NCBI GenBank assembly: GCA_964454745.1
Contig: CAYVUI010000041.1
Location: 1-32,998 of the forward strand
Reading direction: 5' to 3'
DNA from: CAYVUI01 sp964454745
Lineage (GTDB): Bacteria > Planctomycetota > Phycisphaerae > Sedimentisphaerales > Anaerohalosphaeraceae
Length of the DNA: 32,998 bases
Of this stretch, positions 1-7,193 are shown one piece after another. Under the pieces are notes generated by a model. The model was not told where the DNA came from. It did no database searches and saw only the letters and a program-made list of their open reading frames with translations. Made by a program: the position numbers and the translations under genes. The number at the start of each line of letters is the position of its first letter. The first letter of the stretch is position 1.

Positions 1-1496
1 CCTCAGCTGATACCGATACGGCGCGGGAAGGCCTGATTAACACCTTTGAGTTTTATCCCGGCGACCTGAAGAAGTGGAATAACCTGGATGATATTGAACT
101 GGTTTTCCTGCATGACTGGTCGATCGCACGTGCAAAAATCGAGAAAATCGACACGATTAAAAATCACGTCAAAACCGCAAAGGATATCGCACTGGATACC
201 TGGTGGCTTTGTCTTGGGCGGATTCCGGATGAACCGTACTTTGTGGAAAATTCTATAGAATTTGTCGATTCTCCGGGCGAGTGGTTCCTGGACAAAAAAA
301 CAGGCAAACTTACCTATTTCCCCCATCCTAAAGAGGATATCAACGATGCCGAATTTATCGCTCCGACGGAAATTCAGTTTCTCAATGTCAAGGGAGATGG
401 TGAAAATGGAAAGTTTATCGAGAACCTTCATTTTGAGGGCTTGAATTTTGAGTACTCCGGCTGGCTGCTTCCCGATGAGCAATACCTGGCGATTCAGGCT
501 TGTTTTTGTGTAAAGGAAGGGAAATTTACGGACAATCCCAACATCACAAGGTACTCGCCTCCCTGTGTGATTGAATTTGAAAGTACGAAAAACTGTTCGC
601 TTAAGAAACTTACCGTCGCTCACCTGGGACAGTCGGCAATCCGGATGAAAAATTTCTGCCGGGGTAATGTGATTACTGAATGCCTTGTCAGCGATGTTGC
701 CGCAAATGGAATTATGCTGGGTATGGCAAGTTTCGAACATATGATTAACGAAAAACCCTGGTCACAGGCGGATCCGGAACAGGCCGGCGGACAGAATACC
801 GTCTCCAACTGTATCGTGGAAAAATGCGGACAGGAATTTTACGGCGCGGTCGGGCTTTGGATCGGGCTTAGCGACCATAACGTCATGCGGAACAATCTCG
901 TTCGCGACCTGGCGTATACGGGCATTTCATTAGGCTGGGCCTGGAGCGATGCCAAGACCTCGTGCCATTCCAACCTGATCGAGTATAACCATGTCCATGA
1001 TGTTATGATTATCCTCTCCGATGGTGCGGGGATTTATACGCTCGGCAGGCAGGACAACACGGTTCTTCGGGGCAACCTGGTTCACGACGTTGTCGGTACG
1101 AAAGCGCATGCCCCGAATAATGCCCTTCGCTGGGACCGCGGGGGTTCAGAGATGCTGATCGAGCATAATTTTGTCTATAACATTGATGACGGCATTACCC
1201 ACTTTAACCCGGATACAAGGAACAACCTGTTTCGAAATAACACCATTGTAATCAAACCCGGCAAAGAGCTTGCAACCTATCGCCTGATCGAACCGGAAAC
1301 GAAAAAGGTCTATTCCTTCAAGGGCGATAAGCTCCTCAATCACCCGAGTACGCCTGCCATTATCCAGAAGGACAAAGACAGTATCCAATTTATGGACAAT
1401 ACGATTATTTATGCCGATTCTCTGCCGGGCTCTCTGCTTGGCAAGCTGGGGTATTACCAGCTTTCTACCGGGCCGCAGACAGGAACATTTGATTAA
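1..1496 (+). CDS. Right-handed beta-helix (GH141-like) protein, 5' end outside window
   Basis: The reading frame is open from base 3 to the TAA ending at 1496, and the coding pattern continues upstream of the internal GTG at 243. The gene is therefore cut by the window start and about 498 residues are visible. They contain the element GEWFLDKKTGKLTYFP, also present in the three other beta-helix proteins of this window (GEWYLDSSAGKLYFWP, GEWVMNSHTRKIYYWP, TEWHLDRNTGVLTYMG). Short Asn/Gly-rich rungs follow, such as NTVSNCIVEKCG, HNVMRNNLVRDL, DGAGIYTLG and NTVLRGNLVHDV, typical of a pectate-lyase-like solenoid. By family resemblance it could be a GH141-type glycosidase (known members: alpha-L-fucosidase, xylanase), but substrate and catalytic residues cannot be assigned. 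The signal peptide, if any, lies upstream. It sits 59 bp before a sulfatase and is probably co-transcribed with it. Confidence 0.85.
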   Translation, partial: SADTDTAREGLINTFEFYPGDLKKWNNLDDIELVFLHDWSIARAKIEKIDTIKNHVKTAKDIALDTWWLCLGRIPDEPYFVENSIEFVDSPGEWFLDKKTGKLTYFPHPKEDINDAEFIAPTEIQFLNVKGDGENGKFIENLHFEGLNFEYSGWLLPDEQYLAIQACFCVKEGKFTDNPNITRYSPPCVIEFESTKNCSLKKLTVAHLGQSAIRMKNFCRGNVITECLVSDVAANGIMLGMASFEHMINEKPWSQADPEQAGGQNTVSNCIVEKCGQEFYGAVGLWIGLSDHNVMRNNLVRDLAYTGISLGWAWSDAKTSCHSNLIEYNHVHDVMIILSDGAGIYTLGRQDNTVLRGNLVHDVVGTKAHAPNNALRWDRGGSEMLIEHNFVYNIDDGITHFNPDTRNNLFRNNTIVIKPGKELATYRLIEPETKKVYSFKGDKLLNHPSTPAIIQKDKDSIQFMDNTIIYADSLPGSLLGKLGYYQLSTGPQTGTFD

Positions 1497-1555
1497 TTTG
1501 GCTGATCCGGTTATATTGGGCCCCGTTTGATCTTTAAAACAAGGAAAGGTTTATT

Positions 1556-3325
1556 ATGAACTTTGATACATCCCGATTTTCGCGAAGAAGTTTTTTAAAG
1601 AGTGTAAGCTGTTTTGCAGCAAGTGCGACGGGGCTGTCCGCATTGAACGGCTGTATGGAATCGTCAATGAGCGGCGCAGGAGGAGCAAGGCGTAATAAAC
1701 CCAATGTCCTTATGATCGTATCGGATGACCAGGGCTGCGGGGACCTGGCGAAATATGCCCAGAATCCGGAGATTCATACCCCGAACCTGGACAAGCTCTA
1801 CAGCGAGAGTACAAGGCTGACAAACTTTATCGCATCGCCGCTTTGTGCCCCGACGCGGGCGTCGCTGATGACCGGCCGGTATAACTACCGCACCGGCGTA
1901 TGGGACACATGGATGGGGCGGCTGGGTCTGCATGAAGAGGAGGTCACGATTGCGGACTGCCTGCTGGCGGATGGGTACAAAACCGGCATCTTCGGCAAAT
2001 GGCACCTGGGCGAAAATATCCCGATGCGTCCGCAGGATAACGGCTTCGAAGAAACCCTGCTGTGGCGAGACTCGATGGGCGCACGCTTTAACCCCACGAT
2101 GGAACATAACGGCACCCGCGGGCGGATGGAAGGCTTTTTGACAGACATCTTTATCGATCATACGATTGATTTTATGCGTCACAACCGAAACAAGCGTTTC
2201 TTTGCGTATTTCGCATCGTTTTTGCCGCATGACAATTCTAAGCCGCAGGTTCCGGCCGAATATATCAAGCCGTATGAACACCTCAATCACCTGACACAGG
2301 GCGACAAGGAAGTCTACGCAATGGTCACTAAACTTGACGAGTGTGTCGGTAAACTACTCAATGAGCTCGAAACTCTCGGGCTGGAAAATGATACACTGGT
2401 GCTTTTCTTCTCGGATAATGGTCCGCTGAAGATGCAGCCGGACCTGGTCAGCGAGCCGGAAATCCTGGCCTGCAAAAGACACGACATGGGTGACCGGTAC
2501 AATTGCGGACTGCGAGGCGGCAAAACCAATGTGTATGACGGCGGGATTAATACGCCGTGTTTTGTGAGATATCCCGGCGTTGTCCCCGCGGGGCGTGACC
2601 TGGATACGATGATCGCACATATCGATATCAAGCCGACGCTGCTTGGTTTCTGCAAAGCAGATGCGCTTGACAGCCTGAAGATGGACGGTATGGATGTGTC
2701 ACCGCTGCTTTGCGGAAAGAACCAGAAGATCCCCAACCGCTCAATCATCATCCAGTCACATCGCGTGGAAGTGCCGCAGGCATGGGAAAATTCCTGTGTA
2801 CGCCAGCAGGACTGGAAGCTGATCAACGGAACTGATTTGTATGACCTGAGAAATGACCCGGGCGAAACGGTAAATGTCGCGTCTAAATACCCTCGAAAGG
2901 TGCAGGAATTAAGAGCGGAATATGAAAAATGGTTTGCGGATATTACCTCGAAAAATCCGTTCGTACCGGGAATTACTTATATCGGCTCGAAGAAACAGCC
3001 GAAGGTCAGCTTCAATATCCATCATCGCCATCCTACCGGCTGGCCGATTCGGGTTATGCAGGCAGGACAATATAATGTGACCGTAAAAGACATTCAACAC
3101 GAGCTGTTTTCGGGAAGTTCGTTTATGGCAATCCGGTTCGGCAGCAAGGGATACCGCAAGAAAATTCACCCCACGAACAAGAACATCGTTTTTGAAGGGA
3201 TTGATCTGCCTGCCGGTGATACGGTATTTGACATTGGCCCGGAAGGCTATAAGAAGCCGGCGAAAATGTATTACGGCAACGAGGATTTCGGTTATCGTGA
3301 TGTCGTGATCGAGCCGGCGGAGTAG
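1556..3325 (+). CDS. Tat-exported formylglycine-dependent sulfatase, probable lipoprotein
   Basis: This 589-residue protein should hydrolyse sulfate esters, presumably on a glycan. The N-terminus has a twin-arginine motif (SRRSFLK, residues 9-15), a hydrophobic stretch and LNGC at 30-33. That suggests Tat export and possible lipid anchoring at Cys33. Active-site elements are intact: metal-binding Asp57-Asp58, the formylglycine core C-A-P-T-R at 97-101 followed by ASLMTGR, GKWHLG at 147-152, SDNGP at 286-290, and Lys323 in GGKTNVYDGG. About 115 residues after the usual sulfatase end (from about 475) form an unassigned, probably beta-rich extension, which makes it longer than the common 450-500 residues. 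The start is supported by AAGGAAAGG upstream of ATG. Conversion of Cys97 to formylglycine needs a maturase not encoded here. It lies directly behind the beta-helix gene and converges with the XylR-like gene. Confidence 0.93.
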   Translation: MNFDTSRFSRRSFLKSVSCFAASATGLSALNGCMESSMSGAGGARRNKPNVLMIVSDDQGCGDLAKYAQNPEIHTPNLDKLYSESTRLTNFIASPLCAPTRASLMTGRYNYRTGVWDTWMGRLGLHEEEVTIADCLLADGYKTGIFGKWHLGENIPMRPQDNGFEETLLWRDSMGARFNPTMEHNGTRGRMEGFLTDIFIDHTIDFMRHNRNKRFFAYFASFLPHDNSKPQVPAEYIKPYEHLNHLTQGDKEVYAMVTKLDECVGKLLNELETLGLENDTLVLFFSDNGPLKMQPDLVSEPEILACKRHDMGDRYNCGLRGGKTNVYDGGINTPCFVRYPGVVPAGRDLDTMIAHIDIKPTLLGFCKADALDSLKMDGMDVSPLLCGKNQKIPNRSIIIQSHRVEVPQAWENSCVRQQDWKLINGTDLYDLRNDPGETVNVASKYPRKVQELRAEYEKWFADITSKNPFVPGITYIGSKKQPKVSFNIHHRHPTGWPIRVMQAGQYNVTVKDIQHELFSGSSFMAIRFGSKGYRKKIHPTNKNIVFEGIDLPAGDTVFDIGPEGYKKPAKMYYGNEDFGYRDVVIEPAE

Positions 3326-3355
3326 CTATTTCCCCCTGAAAGAAACGGTTTCGGA

Positions 3356-4528
3356 CTATCCATATTTTTCATGGCCGCATTTTTTGCGAAATTCACGCAG
3401 GCTCATGCCTGTCTCCCCGCGGAACCATCGCGAGACGTGATCGATATTGGAATAGCCAAGCTTGCGGGCGATTTCGGTGATCGAGGAATTCGTCGAAACA
3501 AGCATTCTGCAAACCTGGCTGACGCGGTTCTTGACAATCTCCTTGTAGATCGAATGGCCAAGGGACTCACGGAATCTTCTTTCGAGGGCCCTTCTTGAGA
3601 CGGTAATCTCCTTGCATTCAAGGACGTTTTCCACCTGGAGCAGGCGGTGGTTATTTTGCCGAATAAACTGCACGGCCTTTGCGACCTGCTGATCCGAGAT
3701 CGCCAGGATATCCGAGGACTCTCTGACGATGAGATTCAAAGGTCCGCCTATGATGGGGTCACTGGAAACCTTTTCTCCTGACATCATCTTATACAGTCGT
3801 TCGGCCGCATAATACCCATTCTGCTCGTCATTGAGTGAAACACTTGATATTTTCGGCGAGCTAAGCTCACAGATCAATTCATCGTTGTCTACGCCTACAA
3901 GAGAAATTTCATCGGGTACATCAATCTCCCCGACATGGCAGGCGTCGATAATCTCCGATGCACACTCGTCATTGCAGGCAAGCATCGCGATGGGTTTGGG
4001 CAGGGAGATGAGCCAGTTGAGAAGTTTTTTTTCGACATTGGCTCTTGCTGATCGTGTCGAGGGACGGATATTAAATGTACGCAACTGGAAGCCCTTTTCC
4101 TGGAGCAGTTCACGGAAATGCTGCTCCCTTTCCCTGGACCAGCAGTAATTTCCATATCCGCAAAATGCAAAACTGCGGTATCCCCTTTCAAGGAAGTGAT
4201 CCACGGCCATTTTACACACTTCAAAATGATCACAGGTGATTACATGTTCACACGGCCTGGCTTTTTTATAGCTGGCGCTAAGGAGTGTGGGGATTTTGAG
4301 GTCGAGGAGAAGCTTGCTTTTTTCGCTATCGCGTGAAATGATCCCGTGGGGCTTGATCCTTTGTATATACTCCATGATGGAATCATTTCGATGCTGATGA
4401 TAAAAAGGAGGCTCCCGGTAAAAACGCCAGACGCCATGCATATTCGCATAATTCATGATCCCGCGAATCAACTGGCGGCCAGACCGGCGTGAACTTTCGA
4501 TCAGCAGCAGAACCCTGTGAACCTTCAT
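3356..4528 (-). CDS. XylR-type AraC-family transcriptional regulator with LacI-like sensor domain
   Basis: This 390-residue cytoplasmic regulator has two parts. Residues 1 to about 275 form a periplasmic-binding-protein-like (LacI/XylR) sugar sensor with motifs such as CNDECASEIIDAC and VPDEISLVGVDND. Residues about 283-385 form an AraC-type double helix-turn-helix (second HTH around ITEIARKLGYSNIDHVSRWF). Members of this class, such as E. coli XylR, bind a sugar and activate adjacent catabolic genes from direct-repeat sites. The start is supported by AAAGGG five bases before ATG. It begins 9 bp after the stop of the UROD-like gene, so the two form an operon. Only 30 bp separate its stop from that of the convergent sulfatase. 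The ligand cannot be read from sequence. It is the best candidate in the window for the factor that recognises the 21-bp TGGCG repeats at 5778-5803, 25773-25798 and 25916-25941. Confidence 0.9.
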   Translation of the reverse strand: MKVHRVLLLIESSRRSGRQLIRGIMNYANMHGVWRFYREPPFYHQHRNDSIMEYIQRIKPHGIISRDSEKSKLLLDLKIPTLLSASYKKARPCEHVITCDHFEVCKMAVDHFLERGYRSFAFCGYGNYCWSREREQHFRELLQEKGFQLRTFNIRPSTRSARANVEKKLLNWLISLPKPIAMLACNDECASEIIDACHVGEIDVPDEISLVGVDNDELICELSSPKISSVSLNDEQNGYYAAERLYKMMSGEKVSSDPIIGGPLNLIVRESSDILAISDQQVAKAVQFIRQNNHRLLQVENVLECKEITVSRRALERRFRESLGHSIYKEIVKNRVSQVCRMLVSTNSSITEIARKLGYSNIDHVSRWFRGETGMSLREFRKKCGHEKYG

Positions 4529-4537
4529 GGAAACCCT

Positions 4538-5578
4538 TTACTGAACTTTTACCGTATCGATCATGGCCAGATAGTTCTCCTCCGGGACATATTCCGGTAC
4601 GCTGTTACCCGTGCCCAGTGCGTACGATCCGCTTTGGGCGGTCTTTTGGAGCATTTGTTCACAACGCTGACGAATCTGCTGCGGGGTGGACACGCAGACA
4701 AAATCGAGGTCGATTCCACCGAGGATCGCGATTCGCTTGTTCCATTTGTCGTATGCCTGTTCCACGGGCATGATGACATCTTCGTAGGAATGCTTTCCGT
4801 CGTATTTCATATCGTTGATGATATCATCCATGACATCAATCAGTTGACCGCAGGAATGAAGAATCGCGTATTTTCCTGCGTCATGAATGGCCTGAACAAT
4901 TTTTTTATGCCACGGGAAGACGTATTTGCGCATGTCTATCGGCGAGAGCATTGTCTGGGTTTTGTATCCCCAGTCGTCGTTGCTGATCAGGGCACCAACG
5001 TTATCATGTGCTGCACTAAGCTTGTAATAACGAACGAGCCTTTCGCCCACAGCATTGAAAATATCGCCGGCCAGTTTCGGGTCATCGACCAGCATCATGC
5101 ACAGCTTTTCGTAGCCGACCAGGCCGATCACATCTTCCAGCACGCCTCCGGGACCGAAGACGATTACCTTCATACCCTTGGGCAGCTTACAGGTTTCGAG
5201 CCCGGAATAGTCAAAGGCATCCGGATCAGGCCATGCATAGGAATTAAAATCATCACGGTTGGAAATCATACCGCCTTCATTGATCGAACGGCTGTCCTTC
5301 TGTTCCACTTCCTCCATTGGAAACGCAAAATCCGACCCTGCGGCCGTTACATGCTCATACCCGGCATTGGCAAAGGCGGAAACCACTACCGGATGCAGGG
5401 CATTCCAGGCGATCTCCTGATTCTCGTATTGTTTTGCAACGGCAGAATCCGCCAGTTTGCGATACAGGGGAATATTCAGGAAAAATTCAAATAATATCGG
5501 ACGATCCGGCTTTTTACGGTCAAGAACTCGGGCTAACTGCCCAAAATCGCACTCAGCAGCAGGTGTTTTATTCGACAT
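4538..5578 (-). CDS. Uroporphyrinogen decarboxylase / corrinoid methyltransferase-like protein
   Basis: This 346-residue protein has the UROD-superfamily TIM-barrel layout: IAWNALHPVVVSAFANAGYEHV near the N-terminus, a central VIVFGPGGVLEDVIGL, and a C-terminal GTGNSVPEYVPEENY. It is unlikely to be the haem enzyme. It has the His-x-Cys pair (H241, C243 in ILHSCGQ) that binds zinc in MtaA/MtbA-type methyltransferases. The third cysteine usual near the C-terminal Gly-rich loop is replaced by GTGN. Cys295 and Cys306 are the only nearby alternatives. Start: GGAG six bases before ATG. UROD-like genes of unknown role occur in planctomycete sugar loci. Here it is first in an operon with the XylR-like regulator, so a role in handling a sugar substituent or a corrinoid/methyl reaction is possible but unproven. 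The family call is secure; the function is not. Confidence 0.85.
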   Translation of the reverse strand: MSNKTPAAECDFGQLARVLDRKKPDRPILFEFFLNIPLYRKLADSAVAKQYENQEIAWNALHPVVVSAFANAGYEHVTAAGSDFAFPMEEVEQKDSRSINEGGMISNRDDFNSYAWPDPDAFDYSGLETCKLPKGMKVIVFGPGGVLEDVIGLVGYEKLCMMLVDDPKLAGDIFNAVGERLVRYYKLSAAHDNVGALISNDDWGYKTQTMLSPIDMRKYVFPWHKKIVQAIHDAGKYAILHSCGQLIDVMDDIINDMKYDGKHSYEDVIMPVEQAYDKWNKRIAILGGIDLDFVCVSTPQQIRQRCEQMLQKTAQSGSYALGTGNSVPEYVPEENYLAMIDTVKVQ

Positions 5579-5905
5579 TCGTTACTCCATCCTGTTTTTA
5601 ACAATGTGTTTCACAATTTCTCCTAGAATATTACACCAAGGCCTGTCAGAAAAAAACCAAAATTCCTGCGGATTTCCGCCTGCAAAAAACCGCATTATCA
5701 GCAATAAAAATGGGGATTTTGATTATTAGGCTTTAAAAGGCGATTCTCTCGGACCCGAACTTAAAACTGTCGTTTTTTGGCGGATATTTTACGCTAAATG
5801 GCGTATAAAGCATGTCGATTTATGCTAATATAATAAAAAGAGGTGACCGGGCTTATTTTGTACAAGCCGGCCCAAAAATGAAAATTTTGTAATTGGAGGC
5901 GGAAA
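5579..5905. other. Divergent 327-bp control region between the UROD-like and PEP-CTERM genes
   Basis: No gene is seen here. The minus-strand side carries the GGAG ribosome site of the UROD-like gene and an AT-rich stretch (5621-5660) that may hold its promoter, with no clear -35/-10 pair. The plus-strand side carries the TGGCG direct-repeat promoter (listed separately) for the PEP-CTERM gene. An imperfect hairpin follows in the presumed leader: GGCTT at 5850-5854 pairs with AAGCC at 5864-5868, extended through a one-base bulge. The ribosome site GGAGG lies seven bases before the ATG at 5906. Confidence 0.6.
5778..5834 (+). promoter_or_regulatory. TGGCG 21-bp direct repeat with -10 box, upstream of the PEP-CTERM gene
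   Basis: TGGCG occurs at 5778-5782 and again at 5799-5803, an exact 21-bp period, with TAAA immediately before the second copy. A -10-like TAATAT starts at 5826, 27 bp from the second repeat; an overlapping TATAAT starts at 5829. The sequence 17 bp upstream of the -10 is not a good -35 (GTATAA), as expected for an activator-dependent promoter. The same arrangement, alignable without gaps across the repeat, precedes the genes starting at 25686 (minus) and 26025 (plus). What is seen is the repeat; the promoter role is inferred. Confidence 0.65.
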
Positions 5906-7027
5906 ATGAAGAAGATTGTAAGTCTGTTGTGTGTTATTTCCCTGTGTGCATGTTCGGCTTTTGCTGACGTGCGCGTTTTCGACAATTTTGGGGGTGCGGG
6001 TGACGGCCTCTGGAGCAACGGGAACAACTGGAACTCCCCATTTTCAACCCCTACCCGGGGTACGGTACCGGGTTCCGGGGATGAATCCCGTTATGTCGGG
6101 GCCAACGGCGTTGGCACAATTGAAGCAGGAACCGATGCTCTGACGGGCATTTTGACCATCGGCTGGTACGGCGGCGGAACTCCGGACTTGACCATGAACG
6201 GCGGCACGCTGACCTGTGACGACGCAACCGGCCAGGGCCTGCGTATCGGATACGGCGGCGGAACCGGCAGCCTGACCGTGAACGACGGTATTGTCGAAGC
6301 GAAGAACATTGGTGTCGGCTGGAACGGCTGGGGAACACTAAACGTCAATGGCGGTGAAATCCGTGGACTGGCCGGCGGCGCAAGCGGCCTGTTTCGACTT
6401 GGCGTTGTCGCGGGCAGAAAAGGCATCCTGAATATGACCGGCGGAACGATTACGGCTCCGGACTTCCGGATTCAGACCGGCCCGGGCGACCTGAATCTCA
6501 GCGGCGGGCTTTTTGATGTGGACCAGATTTTCTTTGGCTTCATTGACGGCACGGCGGAAATTATGATGTCCGGCGGTACCATTGAGGCAACCAACAGCGT
6601 TCTCGGGGCGTACAGCGCATCAGCCTATGCCAATGTCGTCATGACAGACGGTCAGTGGAACAGCAGCGGCGTACTGCATGTCGGCAGAGACGGCGGAACT
6701 GCACACTTCCAGCTCGATGGCGGAACAGTAACCTGCGGCCATTTTGCACTGGGTATCGCGGCATGGACGGAAACCGTGGGAACCGGTACGATGGATATTA
6801 CAGACGGCACGCTGATCGTTGACAATACCAGCCCTGATGTCGACCTGGAAACCCTGTTTGCAAGCTACGAAACCAGTGGTATTTTGACGGCATTCGGCGG
6901 AGACGGCGAACTGGTCTTTGATTACGATCCTACAGGGGATATCATGACGGTTACCGCAATTCCGGAACCGGCGACACTGACCCTGATCGGTCTTGGCGGA
7001 CTGCTGCTTCGGAAACGCAAAGCGTAA
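5906..7027 (+). CDS. PEP-CTERM beta-solenoid surface protein
   Basis: This 373-residue exported protein starts with a Sec signal peptide (MKKIVSLLCVISLCACSAFA). The body is a repetitive Gly/Asn-rich beta-solenoid of rungs such as GGTLTCDD, GSLTVNDGIVEAKN, GTLNVNGGEIRG, GILNMTGGTITAPDF and GTMDITDGTLIVDN. The last 22 or so residues are a PEP-CTERM sorting signal: PEPATL, a hydrophobic helix (LTLIGLGGLLL) and the basic tail RKRKA. PEP-CTERM proteins are processed by exosortase, which is not encoded in this window. The same solenoid module, including WNGWGTLN, GG(A)xGLFRLGVV, PDFR(I/V)QTG and HIGRDGG, recurs in the proteins at 22267-25686 and 26025-29213. It has a dedicated terminator, and its promoter carries the TGGCG repeat. 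No enzyme motif is visible. A structural or glycan-binding surface role is a guess. Confidence 0.88.
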   Translation: MKKIVSLLCVISLCACSAFADVRVFDNFGGAGDGLWSNGNNWNSPFSTPTRGTVPGSGDESRYVGANGVGTIEAGTDALTGILTIGWYGGGTPDLTMNGGTLTCDDATGQGLRIGYGGGTGSLTVNDGIVEAKNIGVGWNGWGTLNVNGGEIRGLAGGASGLFRLGVVAGRKGILNMTGGTITAPDFRIQTGPGDLNLSGGLFDVDQIFFGFIDGTAEIMMSGGTIEATNSVLGAYSASAYANVVMTDGQWNSSGVLHVGRDGGTAHFQLDGGTVTCGHFALGIAAWTETVGTGTMDITDGTLIVDNTSPDVDLETLFASYETSGILTAFGGDGELVFDYDPTGDIMTVTAIPEPATLTLIGLGGLLLRKRKA

Positions 7028-7098
7028 TCCATTGAATTTCTATTTTGAGATGAAAAGGTAATCTATTCAAAAGTGTTCATGATTTAGAAGAACCGACA

Positions 7099-7151
7099 AG
7101 GCAAACGGTACTACCAGCTATTAGAATGGTAAATGCCGTTTGCCTTTTTTT
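7099..7151 (+). terminator. Rho-independent terminator after the PEP-CTERM gene
   Basis: A perfect 10-bp stem (AGGCAAACGG at 7099-7108 with CCGTTTGCCT at 7136-7145) encloses a second 4-bp stem (ACCA at 7113-7116, TGGT at 7127-7130). It is followed by seven T residues and a further TTTTT after one A. The next gene starts only 43 bp after the T run. Confidence 0.9.
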
Positions 7152-7193
7152 ATTTTTGAAATGGGAGCAAGGTCAACTTTTAGGGGTCAAATA

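Noticed and set aside
3335..3354. CTGAAA and TTTCGG as a possible terminator between the sulfatase and XylR-like genes
   Set aside because: The stem is short with a wobble pair and no adjacent T run on the plus strand; too weak to list.
4538..5578. Haem-biosynthetic uroporphyrinogen decarboxylase
   Set aside because: Context is sugar catabolism, the protein carries the HxC pair of methyltransferase relatives, and no other haem gene is present.
5696..5720. Possible small gene in the divergent region upstream of 5906
   Set aside because: Short open frames there lack ribosome sites and overlap the promoter elements.
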